This document shows, in pieces, positions 24,574 to 32,524 of a stretch of DNA of 64,000 nt (position 1 is its first letter; each line of letters starts with the position of its first letter). Source of the DNA: Arcicella rigui (lineage in GTDB: Bacteria > Bacteroidota > Bacteroidia > Cytophagales > Spirosomataceae); contig NZ_JAYFUM010000001.1 in the NCBI RefSeq assembly GCF_034929435.1, forward strand, positions 124,001-188,000, read 5' to 3'. A program made the position numbers and the translations under genes. Under the pieces are notes generated by a model. It was not told where the DNA came from, searched no databases, and worked only from the letters and a program-made list of their open reading frames with translations.

Positions 24574-25431
24574 ATGCAAAAGTCTTTTATCATCATTATT
24601 GTCGTTGCTTTCGGATTAGTAGGTGGCTTGTACAGTTTGCCTAAAGTAGTAGTAAGTAATGAAAAAAAGAAGTTGGAGCAATCTTCGCAAGAAAGCCCTG
24701 CACCAATGGCTAATCGAGATAAAAAGACAAGTTCGGAAACTCAGGAGAACCCAGAAACACATGGAGTAGCCTTGAGCCCAGAACAACAAGGGGTGATTGA
24801 GAAGTTGAGAAGTAATTATTTGAAAAGCAGTGATACGAAGGTAAAATTCAAAGCCGCCGATGAACTCATCGCTAAGTTTGTAGCTTACACTCGTTATGAT
24901 AGTGCTGCTTATTATGCTGAGGAAGTAGCCAAAATCGAACCCTCGGAAAAAAACTTGATGAAAGCAGGTAATTTGTATTATGAAGCATTTACCTACTCGC
25001 TTCAAGCAGAGAAAACGACTGTGTTAGGGGAGAAGGCCAGAGAAATTTTTACAAAAGTTCTGGCGAAAAATCCTGAAAATTTGTTGGCAAAAACCAACAT
25101 GGCAATGACTTATGTATCGACTCAAACGCCAATGCAAGGGATTTTGATGTTGAGAGAGGTAATTGCAAAGGAACCAGATTACGAACCAGCATTGTTCAGT
25201 TTAGGAGTACTTTCTATTCGTTCAAATCAGTTTGGAAAAGCAGTTGAACGTTTCAAGCAAATTTTAAAGAACAACCCGTCTAATTCAAAGGCGGCTCTTA
25301 ATTTGGGGTACTGTTTGGCTGAATTAGATAGAAAAGATGAGGCTCAGGCGATTCTTGAAAAAGTACTTGCCAATAGTACTGACCCTCAAGAAAAATCAGC
25401 GGCGAATGAAATATTATCAAAATTAAAGTAA
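24574..25431 (+). CDS. TPR-repeat membrane-anchored protein
   Basis: A 285-residue protein with an N-terminal membrane anchor or signal (SFIIIIVVAFGLVGGLYSLP), a polar low-complexity linker (residues 27-65, Ser/Glu/Lys/Thr rich) and about four tetratricopeptide repeats from residue 75 to the end (LMKAGNLYYEAFTYSLQAEK; KAREIFTKVLAKNPENLLAK; LFSLGVLSIRSNQFGKAVERF; ALNLGYCLAELDRKDEAQAI). Most likely it is an inner-membrane protein with its repeats outside the cytoplasm. Its position between HU and RNase G is a common Bacteroidota neighbourhood. No enzymatic motif is present. Confidence 0.8.
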   Translation: MQKSFIIIIVVAFGLVGGLYSLPKVVVSNEKKKLEQSSQESPAPMANRDKKTSSETQENPETHGVALSPEQQGVIEKLRSNYLKSSDTKVKFKAADELIAKFVAYTRYDSAAYYAEEVAKIEPSEKNLMKAGNLYYEAFTYSLQAEKTTVLGEKAREIFTKVLAKNPENLLAKTNMAMTYVSTQTPMQGILMLREVIAKEPDYEPALFSLGVLSIRSNQFGKAVERFKQILKNNPSNSKAALNLGYCLAELDRKDEAQAILEKVLANSTDPQEKSAANEILSKLK

Positions 25432-25524
25432 TATTGCAGTATTAAATATTATTTTTTGAGTTTCATAGCATCAGAAATACAAAGAAATTAAACATATTTT
25501 TAACAATTAAAACCTTTTAGAATC

Positions 25525-25614
25525 ATGCCTTGCGGAAAAAAAAGAAAGAGACATAAGATCTCAACGCACAAAAGAAAGAAGCGTCTTAGAAAAAGTAGAC
25601 ATAAGAAGAAGTAG
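25525..25614 (+). CDS. 29-residue COX24/AURKAIP1-type small ribosomal protein (bS22/mS38-like)
   Basis: ATG 25525 to TAG 25614 encodes 29 residues, MPCGKKRKRHKISTHKRKKR and on to a C-terminal RHKKK. More than half are Lys, Arg or His. This matches the AURKAIP1/COX24 C-terminal motif (KRRKRM.KHKRKKRRKR.R type) of small-subunit ribosomal proteins bS22 and mitochondrial mS38, and a near-identical peptide is annotated throughout Bacteroidota. It probably binds 16S rRNA near the decoding centre. It is too short for most gene finders. A terminator follows, so it ends the HU-TPR unit or has its own transcript. Confidence 0.75.
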   Translation: MPCGKKRKRHKISTHKRKKRLRKSRHKKK

Positions 25615-25685
25615 TTAAGGCATAAGGGAATAGGTAAAGTAAAATCTTTATTACGAGTCTTTTTCCTTTCGCCTTAGTACCCAAA

Positions 25686-25724
25686 AAACAGGCAAATTCC
25701 ATCAGGAGACTTTGCCTGTTTTTG
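25686..25724 (+). terminator. Terminator after the small ribosomal protein gene
   Basis: AAACAGGCAAA (25686-25696) and TTTGCCTGTTT (25711-25721) form an 11-bp stem with a 14-base loop, followed by TTGTTGTTTTT. It closes the unit that begins with HU. Confidence 0.85.
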
Positions 25725-26248
25725 TTGTTTTTGTGAGATTGTTTGCTTAAAAGAATAACTTAATTACATAAACCGTTTATAATCAATATTTTATGTAATT
25801 ATTGGTCATGACATTTTGGGGATATGCAGTCGTTTTTGATACATAAAGTATTAAGTAAGAAAGGGGAATCAAAAAAGGGAATAATACTTGGTAAGTATCA
25901 AACTTTAATCTTCGTACTGTATTATTTTGTATTACTGAAAGACAAAACATCATTGATTTTGTCATGTTTGTATTGAAAAATTTCAATCAAATAAAACGTA
26001 AAATAACTTGCTCAACCAAATCACGTCACCCACATTAAAGTCAATTTAAAAAGTGTAAATTACAGACCCAACCTTAATAATTATTGCCAAAAGTGGTTTT
26101 AATTCTCCTATCTATAAATCGAAATATTCTTTTTTTAATAGGCTCGCACATTTCTGTAATTTATTATCTCTTTAAAGACTTAGTTCAAAAGCATACTCAC
26201 ACAACACGTCCTTCATATCTCTTTCATTTCTAAATGCTTTAATCACCT
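25725..26248. other. Long leader/intergenic region before RNase E/G
   Basis: About 520 bases. It contains one perfect 12-bp inverted repeat, TAATTACATAAA (25761-25772) with TTTATGTAATTA (25790-25801). A 67-codon minus-strand frame at 25783-25986 has no family resemblance and is not supported. No promoter or tRNA was recognised. A long leader in front of an RNase E/G gene could take part in autoregulation, as known for E. coli rne, but no specific structure was seen. Confidence 0.4.
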
Positions 26249-27805
26249 GTGAGTAATGAATTAATTATCAATTCGACTCCCAAAGGTGACCGCATTGCTT
26301 TGTTGCAAGACAAGCGTATTGTGGAATACCACTTAGAGGAGTCCGAACCACACTTTTCTGTCGGAGATATTTATCTCGGAACAGTCAAGAAGATGGTTAC
26401 GGGATTGAACGCCGCTTTTATTGATATTGGTTATGAGAAAGATGCTTTCCTTCATTACCACGATTTAGGCCCCAATGTCAATTCCCTAAACAAATTTACG
26501 AAAGAGGTTATCGCTGAAAGATTACAGTCTGGACGATTAGATAACTTTAAGTTAGAACCTGAGATTGACAAACACGATAAAATTGATAAAGTATTAAGCA
26601 AAAATACGCCAATTTTAGTGCAGGTCGTGAAAGAACCCATTTCCACAAAAGGCCCTCGTTTGTCTTGTGATATTTCTATTGCAGGTCGTTATACGGTTTT
26701 AGTGCCTTTTTCAAATGGCGTAAACATCTCAAAAAAAATCACTGCAAAAGCAGAACGTCAGCGTTTACAGCGGTTGATGTCTTCGATTAAACCTGCCAAT
26801 TTTGGCGTAATCGTAAGAACAGTAGCCGAAGGAAAAGAGGTAGAAGAATTGGACAAAGACCTCCGTGAATCTATCGCTAAATGGGATGCTGGTATGAAAG
26901 CACTGAAAAGTGCAAAACCTCGTGACAAAATAATTGGTGAAATGAGCCGTGCAACTTCGATGTTGCGTGATTTATTAAACGAAAATTTTGATAGCGTTGT
27001 AGTTGATACGCCCGAATTGTTTCAAGAAGCCCGCAATTATGTTTCAAATATTGCTCCTGAAAAGGAAAAAATTGTGAAACTACATCAAGGCAAAAACAAA
27101 GTTTTTGAACAATTGGGTATCGAAAAGCAACTGAAAATGTTGTTTGGTCGCTCAGTAAGTTTGCCGCAGGGTGGCTATCTTATCATTGAACATACTGAAG
27201 CTTTGCACGTAATAGATGTGAACTCTGGTAATAAATCAAACAATGAGGATGGTCAGGAAGCAACCGCTCTGAGCGTAAACCGTGAAGCCGCAAAAGAGAT
27301 TGCTCGTCAGTTGAGGCTACGAGATATGGGCGGAATTATCGTTATCGACTTCATTGATATGAAGAAAGCTGAAAATAAAAAGCTTATTCAAGACATCATG
27401 AAGGAGGAAATGAAAACCGACCGCTCGAAATACACAATTTTACCTTTGACGAAGTTTGGCTTGATGCAAATTACTCGTCAGCGTGTTCGTCCAGAAATGA
27501 ACGTTGTCACGGCGGAAAATTGTCCTACTTGTGGTGGAACAGGAAAAATTACAGCGAGTATTGCGATTTCAGATATTATCGAGCATCATCTTGAGCATAT
27601 CCTTGAAAAGCAAAACGAGAAAAAACCAACGATTTTATTACATCCATTTTTACACGCTTATTTTACTAAAGGTTTCCCTTCTATTCGTATGAAGTGGTTC
27701 TTTAAATATAAAACATGGGTAAATTTGATTCAGGATACTTCTTTTGGAATTACAGATTTTAAATTTCTGAATGACCACAGCGAGCCAATCGAATTAAATG
27801 GATAA
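26249..27805 (+). CDS. Ribonuclease E/G
   Basis: A 518-residue RNase G-like endoribonuclease that cleaves single-stranded AU-rich RNA in rRNA maturation and mRNA decay. The start is GTG 26249 (MSNELIINSTPKGDRIALL). The S1 RNA-binding domain spans roughly residues 35-130 (GDIYLGTVKKMVTGLNAAFIDIG). The DNase I-like catalytic domain has the metal ligands in LHVIDVNSGNKSN and IIVIDFIDMKKAENKK, followed by the zinc-link cysteines CPTCGG (about residues 428-433). There is no long disordered C-terminal scaffold as in enteric RNase E. It ends with a terminator shared with the McrB upstream region. Confidence 0.95.
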   Translation: MSNELIINSTPKGDRIALLQDKRIVEYHLEESEPHFSVGDIYLGTVKKMVTGLNAAFIDIGYEKDAFLHYHDLGPNVNSLNKFTKEVIAERLQSGRLDNFKLEPEIDKHDKIDKVLSKNTPILVQVVKEPISTKGPRLSCDISIAGRYTVLVPFSNGVNISKKITAKAERQRLQRLMSSIKPANFGVIVRTVAEGKEVEELDKDLRESIAKWDAGMKALKSAKPRDKIIGEMSRATSMLRDLLNENFDSVVVDTPELFQEARNYVSNIAPEKEKIVKLHQGKNKVFEQLGIEKQLKMLFGRSVSLPQGGYLIIEHTEALHVIDVNSGNKSNNEDGQEATALSVNREAAKEIARQLRLRDMGGIIVIDFIDMKKAENKKLIQDIMKEEMKTDRSKYTILPLTKFGLMQITRQRVRPEMNVVTAENCPTCGGTGKITASIAISDIIEHHLEHILEKQNEKKPTILLHPFLHAYFTKGFPSIRMKWFFKYKTWVNLIQDTSFGITDFKFLNDHSEPIELNG

Positions 27806-27820
27806 AAATAATTCTTGAAA

Positions 27821-27861
27821 AAACAGCCTGATTTCTTCTCGATTTCAGGCTGTTTTTTTTG
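27821..27861 (+). terminator. Terminator of the RNase E/G gene
   Basis: AAACAGCCTGA (27821-27831) and TCAGGCTGTTT (27845-27855) form an 11-bp stem, 13-base loop, running into TTTTTTTT. It lies 16 bases past the stop codon and overlaps an upstream extension of the next frame, which supports the later ATG for that gene. Confidence 0.9.
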
Positions 27862-27889
27862 CCTATATTTGTATAAATATTTTTTAAAA

Positions 27890-29218
27890 ATGCCTAAACA
27901 AAACGTTAGAAATTACTGGTGGCTTAATGCCAATCCTCGTATTTGGTCAATTGACTCGTTCAAGCTTGAACAAGTACAGTCATATACTTCTCATAATGAA
28001 TTTGACCATAAAAGACGTATTTATAAGTATTTCGAAGCTGTTAGAAAAGGGGATTTAGTCATTGGATATGAATCTACTCCAGTCAAGCAGATAAAGGCTA
28101 TTTTTGAAATTACCGAAACTCTTCATTTTGACCCTCGACAAGGAGAAATCATTACTTTCAAAATGAAAGAGCGTGTTCCTGAGCCAATTGATTGGGTTGA
28201 GCTTAAATCACTGCAATTTTTTAAAGATTCAGAAGTATTAAAAAACAATCAAGGAAGTTTATTCAAAATTACGGAAGAGGAATTTGAGGCAATTCAAGCC
28301 ATGATTGATGCCCAAAAAGAAGCGATGATTAGTGAAGATGTGCTGATTCCTTATGAAAGAAAAGATGCTTTAGTCGATTTATTTATGGACGAAGAGCAGT
28401 TTGAAGAAATACTTGAAACGCTGAAATACAAAAAAAATATCATTCTACAAGGCCCTCCGGGTGTAGGAAAAACCTTTGTTGCCAAGCGTTTGGCTTACAC
28501 TTTGGTCGGAACGCAAGATGATTCCCGAATCAAAATGGTTCAGTTTCACCAATCATATACTTATGAAGACTTTATTCAAGGTTTAAGACCAGACGGCGAC
28601 GGAGGTTTTAAGTTGAAAAATGGCGTATTTTATGAGTTTTGCCGACAAGCTCAACGCAATGCAGGTATCGACCATTTTTTTATTATTGATGAAATCAATC
28701 GTGGCAATTTGAGTAAAATTTTTGGTGAACTTTTACTTTTGATTGAAGCCGACAAACGTGGAAGAGCCAACGAAATGCCTTTAACTTATGGCGATAAAGA
28801 CTCAGAACCGTTTTATGTACCTGATAATTTGTACATTATTGGTACGATGAACACCGCAGACCGCTCTTTGGCGATGATAGATTATGCTTTACGCCGCCGT
28901 TTTGCTTTTGTTACTTTAGAGCCACTTTTCAACCAAAAGTTTATTCATTACTTGTCGCAGAAAGGTATTGACAAATTGTTTGCTGAGAAAATCTGTAAAG
29001 TGATTTCACAATTGAATCAAGTAATTGCCAACGATAAAAACCTGCAAAAAGGCTTTCAGATTGGACATAGTTATTTTTCGACTTTCACCGAAGGCGACGA
29101 TGTTCGGAAGTGGTATCGAAGAATTATAAACCTCGAAATTGCTCCACTTTTAGAAGAGTATTGGTTTGATAATGAAGATAAAGTGAGAAATGAGATTAAG
29201 AAGTTAATTGATTTTTAG
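27890..29218 (+). CDS. mcrB: EVE domain-McrB fusion: modified-DNA restriction AAA+ GTPase
   Basis: A 442-residue protein. The frame opens at 27815, but that start lies inside the RNase G terminator, so I take the ATG at 27890 (MPKQNVRNYWWLNANPRIWS). Residues 4-140 are an EVE (PUA-like) domain (NYWWLNANP, FEAVRKGDLVIGYESTP, AIFEITETLHFD), which recognises modified bases. From about residue 165 it is a McrB-type AAA+ ATPase/GTPase: Walker A GPPGVGKTF (about 187), Walker B HFFIIDEINRGNLSKIFGE, and the McrB signature MNTADRSLAMIDYALRRRF. With McrC it should cut DNA carrying modified bases, as a defence against phage. McrC follows on the same strand. Confidence 0.92.
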   Translation: MPKQNVRNYWWLNANPRIWSIDSFKLEQVQSYTSHNEFDHKRRIYKYFEAVRKGDLVIGYESTPVKQIKAIFEITETLHFDPRQGEIITFKMKERVPEPIDWVELKSLQFFKDSEVLKNNQGSLFKITEEEFEAIQAMIDAQKEAMISEDVLIPYERKDALVDLFMDEEQFEEILETLKYKKNIILQGPPGVGKTFVAKRLAYTLVGTQDDSRIKMVQFHQSYTYEDFIQGLRPDGDGGFKLKNGVFYEFCRQAQRNAGIDHFFIIDEINRGNLSKIFGELLLLIEADKRGRANEMPLTYGDKDSEPFYVPDNLYIIGTMNTADRSLAMIDYALRRRFAFVTLEPLFNQKFIHYLSQKGIDKLFAEKICKVISQLNQVIANDKNLQKGFQIGHSYFSTFTEGDDVRKWYRRIINLEIAPLLEEYWFDNEDKVRNEIKKLIDF

Positions 29219-29390
29219 CTTTCAGCTTTGAGTAATGAGCTATGAGCTTTTTGCTTTTTTTATCATTTTACTTATTTCAGATGTTGGAGTTAAGATTAAT
29301 CGAGAATAAAACTGTTTTTATCCGAAATCCAAAATCCCAAATCCACAATAGCATTTACTCCACATTCCGCATTCAAAACTCATCACTCCA
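29219..29390. repeat. Low-complexity repeats between mcrB and mcrC
   Basis: The 172-base gap has imperfect AGCTTT.AG/GAGCTATGAGC repeats (29217-29255) and then a C/A-rich stretch with repeated ATCCAAAATCCCAAATCC-like units (about 29322-29345). No gene. Similar AGCT repeats occur upstream of ribH and dxr. Confidence 0.5.
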
Positions 29391-30416
29391 ATGATTCCTA
29401 TTGAAAACATTTACTATTTACTTTGCTACGCTTGGAATCGGCTGGAGGAAAGAGATTTGGTAAATATTTCGGCTATCGAAGTACCCGATTTGCCCAATTT
29501 ATTGGCAAAGGTTTTATTGAAAGGAACAAAATTGTTGCTCAATAGAGGTTTAGAAAAACAATATATTACTGAGCAAAATCTCTATCAAGGCATTAAAGGA
29601 AGAGTAAATTTTAATGATTCTTATCGGAAAAATCTCTTTCAGCAAGGTTTAGCTATGTGTGAATTTGATGAACTTTCGGCGAATATTTTACCAAATCAAA
29701 TCCTGAAAACTTCTTTACAGCACCTCATAAAATTACCGACACTTGATAAAAAGCTCAAAAAGGAAGTACAATCAGTCTTGTTTCGTTTTACGGAAATAGA
29801 TTCAATCTTTATTCGAAATGATACTTTTACGCAAGTACGCATTCATAGAAACAATCAGTATTATCTTTTTTTGTTGAATGTTTGTGAATTGTTGCATCAA
29901 AATTTGATGATTCATGAAAAAACGGGTGAAGTAAAATTCAAAGATTTTCTGAGAGATGAACGCCAAATGGCAAGACTTTTTGAAGAATTTGTCCGTAATT
30001 TTTATAAAATAGAAGTACCCGAAGCAAAGGTTTTTCGGGAAGATGTACATTGGCAATTTGTGGGAGATTCGATGCAGTTTTTACCCAAAATGCAAACAGA
30101 TATTTCGATTCTATTGCCCGAAAACAGAAAGATTATTATTGATGCCAAGTATTATACCGAAACACTTCAGCATTTTTACGATTCAGAAAAAATACATTCT
30201 CAGCATCTTTATCAATTGTTTGCGTACTTGAAAAACCAGCAATACCCACAAGCCGAAGGAATTTTGTTGTACCCTACTGTTCAGAAAAGTATAAGCCTTG
30301 TTTATACTTTTGAGCAACATCAAATTAGGGTTGAAACCTTAAATCTCAATCAGCCGTGGATGGGGATTAAACGTGATTTACTCTTGATATTAAACCAAAA
30401 AAGTGACGAGTTGTAA
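29391..30416 (+). CDS. mcrC: McrC-family nuclease subunit of the McrBC system
   Basis: A 341-residue McrC-type protein. The N-terminal portion (residues 1-215) is the McrB-binding region with the typical opening IPIENIYYLLCYAWNRLEERD and the later LYQGIKGRVNFNDSYR. The C-terminal nuclease domain is PD-(D/E)xK type: the first Asp in MQTDISILLP and the DAK in IIIDAKYY (about residues 238-255) match the McrC active site. It depends on McrB for DNA translocation. The gene starts 172 bases after mcrB, unusually far apart, but direction and family leave little doubt that they work together. Confidence 0.92.
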   Translation: MIPIENIYYLLCYAWNRLEERDLVNISAIEVPDLPNLLAKVLLKGTKLLLNRGLEKQYITEQNLYQGIKGRVNFNDSYRKNLFQQGLAMCEFDELSANILPNQILKTSLQHLIKLPTLDKKLKKEVQSVLFRFTEIDSIFIRNDTFTQVRIHRNNQYYLFLLNVCELLHQNLMIHEKTGEVKFKDFLRDERQMARLFEEFVRNFYKIEVPEAKVFREDVHWQFVGDSMQFLPKMQTDISILLPENRKIIIDAKYYTETLQHFYDSEKIHSQHLYQLFAYLKNQQYPQAEGILLYPTVQKSISLVYTFEQHQIRVETLNLNQPWMGIKRDLLLILNQKSDEL

Positions 30417-30472
30417 ATTGTTTGGCTTTATTACGAGTTGAAAACTCGTGTTACAGAAATTGGAAACTCGTG
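30417..30472. repeat. Repeats of the AACTCGTG type after mcrC
   Basis: Two near-identical units, GAAAACTCGTGTTACAG and GGAAACTCGTGCTACTG, with a small inverted repeat ACGAGTTgaaAACTCGT at the left. They separate the convergent mcrC and DUF6702 genes. A related GGAAACTCGC occurs near 49818. Confidence 0.4.
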
Positions 30473-31027
30473 CTACTGAAAATCAATTGTGAATATTTTC
30501 GTTTTAGCATTAAAAATAAATGACTTTTTATCCTCTTGAACAAACACGTTTACAATGTTTGTTTGGTCGTCGTACATATCAATAAATACATCATTTTTCA
30601 GTTTTAAACCAGCAACCGCTTCATTCAAAGGGATTTCCAGATAAATCCAAGTAGCGTCTCCTTCTTTTTCTTTTCCAACGTACTGCAACGCCTTTAGCTG
30701 ATTTTTAGCATTTACGAGCATGAAATGCTTTTTCAGGTATTGTTCTACCAAAGCATCGTTGTTGTCGTTGTTTTCAATTACGATTTTCTTGTTCTGATTA
30801 TCGTGCGACAGTACTTTTTCTAAATCATCAGTAAATACTCTTAGGCTTACTTCAAAACCTTTGCTTTTAGTATTATAACGCATTTCTGTGAGGCTGGTAT
30901 GAAATGCGTGTAAAGCGGTATCATTACTTCTGAAAGCACTTGAAAGTAAGATGATACCTAAAAGTAAAAACCTGCCAAGACGAAGCGTCTGAGCAGGTTT
31001 TAAGATATTTTTATGGTTGTTTTTCAT
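30473..31027 (-). CDS. DUF6702 family exported protein
   Basis: A 184-residue protein of the DUF6702 family in Bacteroidota, with an N-terminal signal-like segment (RFLLLGIILLSSAFRSND) and a mature beta-rich domain (HAFHTSLTEMRYNTKSKGFEVSLRVFTDDLE is the family's hallmark opening). Its ATG shares a base with the stop of rseP (TAATG), so it is translationally coupled or cotranscribed. A terminator-like palindrome (30967-31001) encodes part of the N-terminal region, which is odd. The function is unknown; homologues often sit beside rseP. Confidence 0.75.
   Translation of the reverse strand: MKNNHKNILKPAQTLRLGRFLLLGIILLSSAFRSNDTALHAFHTSLTEMRYNTKSKGFEVSLRVFTDDLEKVLSHDNQNKKIVIENNDNNDALVEQYLKKHFMLVNAKNQLKALQYVGKEKEGDATWIYLEIPLNEAVAGLKLKNDVFIDMYDDQTNIVNVFVQEDKKSFIFNAKTKIFTIDFQ
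30967..31001. repeat. Terminator-like palindrome inside the DUF6702 signal-peptide codons
   Basis: AAAACCTGC (30967-30975) pairs with GCAGGTTTT (30993-31001), then a 2x2 internal loop, then AGACG (30978-30982) pairs with CGTCT (30986-30990) around a 3-base AAG loop. On the minus strand it is followed by TTTTTACTTTT, an intrinsic-terminator layout. It lies 24 bases into the DUF6702 frame, directly after rseP. Confidence 0.6.
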
Positions 31028-32448
31028 TATTTAGCGATAGGGAAAAATGTTTTAAATGCACCGTTTCCTAAAACAAAGACCATTAAAGCTAACAAGATGA
31101 CAGTACCTACTTGTTGGGCTCTTTCTAATACTTTTTCTGACGGTGGACGACCCGTAATGATTTCATATAGTAAGAACAAAGCGTGTCCGCCATCAAGTGC
31201 AGGAATTGGCAAGAAATTCATAAATGCCAAAGCCATTGAAAGTAAACCTGTTAATGACCAGAAATTTAACCAATTCCATTGTGATCCATACAAATCTGCA
31301 ATTTCAAATGGTCCACTCAAAGCTTTATCTGCACGAACATCGCCCGAGAAAATCTTTTTGAAGCCTTTTACATTTTTTACAATAACATCAAAAGCTTCTT
31401 CAACACCAACAAAGAAGGCTTCGCCAATGGTATATTCTTCGTGAGATATTTTTATGATAAGATTAGGAATGAAGCCTAATTTACCATCTTTTGTCAATTT
31501 AATTACTTTCGTGAAAACTTTTCCATTTCTTTCAATCTCTAAAGTAGCTTCCTTTCCAGAATATTTTTCTAAATTATCTTTAAATAATTGGAAAAATACG
31601 ACAGGTTTTCCGTTCAAACTCACAATTTTGTCACCTTCTTTCAAACCTGCTTTATAGGCTGGAAATTCTGGTTCTGGTGTTTTGATTCCAAAAAAGCTTT
31701 TAATTTTAGTGAAGAATTGAGCAATGATTGAAGGCTTTGTTGGTTTTTGAATTTGGGCTATTGAAAAACGCTGTAATGGCTGAACAAACTGGTCTTTTTC
31801 ATCAGAAAGCTTATTTAAAAACTTTGCAGGAATAAAGACGTCAATTTGTTTTCCGTTACGTTCTACAGTGTAATAAAGGTCGTTATCAAGAATGGCATCA
31901 GGAATATCCTTGAATTCTTTAAGGTCTTTGCCATTTACTTTCAGTACTTTATCGCCAGTTCTGAAACCAACTTCTTGTGCAAGCGTACCAGCATAAATAC
32001 CATTTTTATTTAATTCATCTTTAGAAATGTAGTTATTTCCTAATTTGTAATTGATACCCCAAAAAATAGCGATACCCAAAAGTACATTCACGATAATACC
32101 CCCAAGCATTACAATTAAGCGTTGCCAAGCTGGTTTTCCACGGAATTCCCAAGGTTCAGGAACGGCAGAAAGTTTTGACGCATCTTGTGTTTCATCAATC
32201 ATTCCGGCAATAGAAACATAACCTCCAAGCGGAAACCAACCTAAACCGTATTCAGTATCACCAATTTTCTTTTTGAATAGAGCAAAATTCCAAACAGTAG
32301 GTACTGGAAAAAGAAAATCAAAAAATAGGTAGAATTTATCTACACGCATTTTGAACCATTTTGCTGTAATATAATGCCCGAATTCGTGTAAACTTACTAA
32401 AATTGACAGTCCTAAAATCAACTGTGCAAGCTTTATTAAACCATCCAT
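31027..32448 (-). CDS. rseP: RIP metalloprotease RseP (site-2 protease)
   Basis: A 473-residue intramembrane zinc protease. The active-site motif HEFGH is at residues 21-25 in the first membrane helix. The second motif NFLPIPALDGGH near residue 425 supplies the third metal ligand. Two PDZ-like regions lie between them (GTLAQEVGFRTGDKVLKVNGKDL and AYKAGLKEGDKIVSLNGKPV), and four membrane helices are expected. It cleaves membrane-anchored anti-sigma factors and remnant signal peptides. It follows dxr by 76 bases, an order common in this phylum, and overlaps the DUF6702 gene by one base. Confidence 0.95.
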   Translation of the reverse strand: MDGLIKLAQLILGLSILVSLHEFGHYITAKWFKMRVDKFYLFFDFLFPVPTVWNFALFKKKIGDTEYGLGWFPLGGYVSIAGMIDETQDASKLSAVPEPWEFRGKPAWQRLIVMLGGIIVNVLLGIAIFWGINYKLGNNYISKDELNKNGIYAGTLAQEVGFRTGDKVLKVNGKDLKEFKDIPDAILDNDLYYTVERNGKQIDVFIPAKFLNKLSDEKDQFVQPLQRFSIAQIQKPTKPSIIAQFFTKIKSFFGIKTPEPEFPAYKAGLKEGDKIVSLNGKPVVFFQLFKDNLEKYSGKEATLEIERNGKVFTKVIKLTKDGKLGFIPNLIIKISHEEYTIGEAFFVGVEEAFDVIVKNVKGFKKIFSGDVRADKALSGPFEIADLYGSQWNWLNFWSLTGLLSMALAFMNFLPIPALDGGHALFLLYEIITGRPPSEKVLERAQQVGTVILLALMVFVLGNGAFKTFFPIAK

Positions 32449-32524
32449 TTGTTAAGTGTTGTTTCGTAAAGTATTCAAAATGAATTGTTTACGATTGTTG
32501 TTTTAAGTTTTAAATGATAAGTAA

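Noticed and set aside
25783..25986. 67-codon minus-strand frame before the RNase E/G gene
   Set aside because: Overlaps an inverted repeat, shows no domain or plausible signal, and lies in the leader of a plus-strand gene.
27815..27889. Extended N-terminus of the EVE-McrB protein
   Set aside because: The extension lies inside the RNase E/G terminator and the EVE domain begins right after the ATG at 27890.
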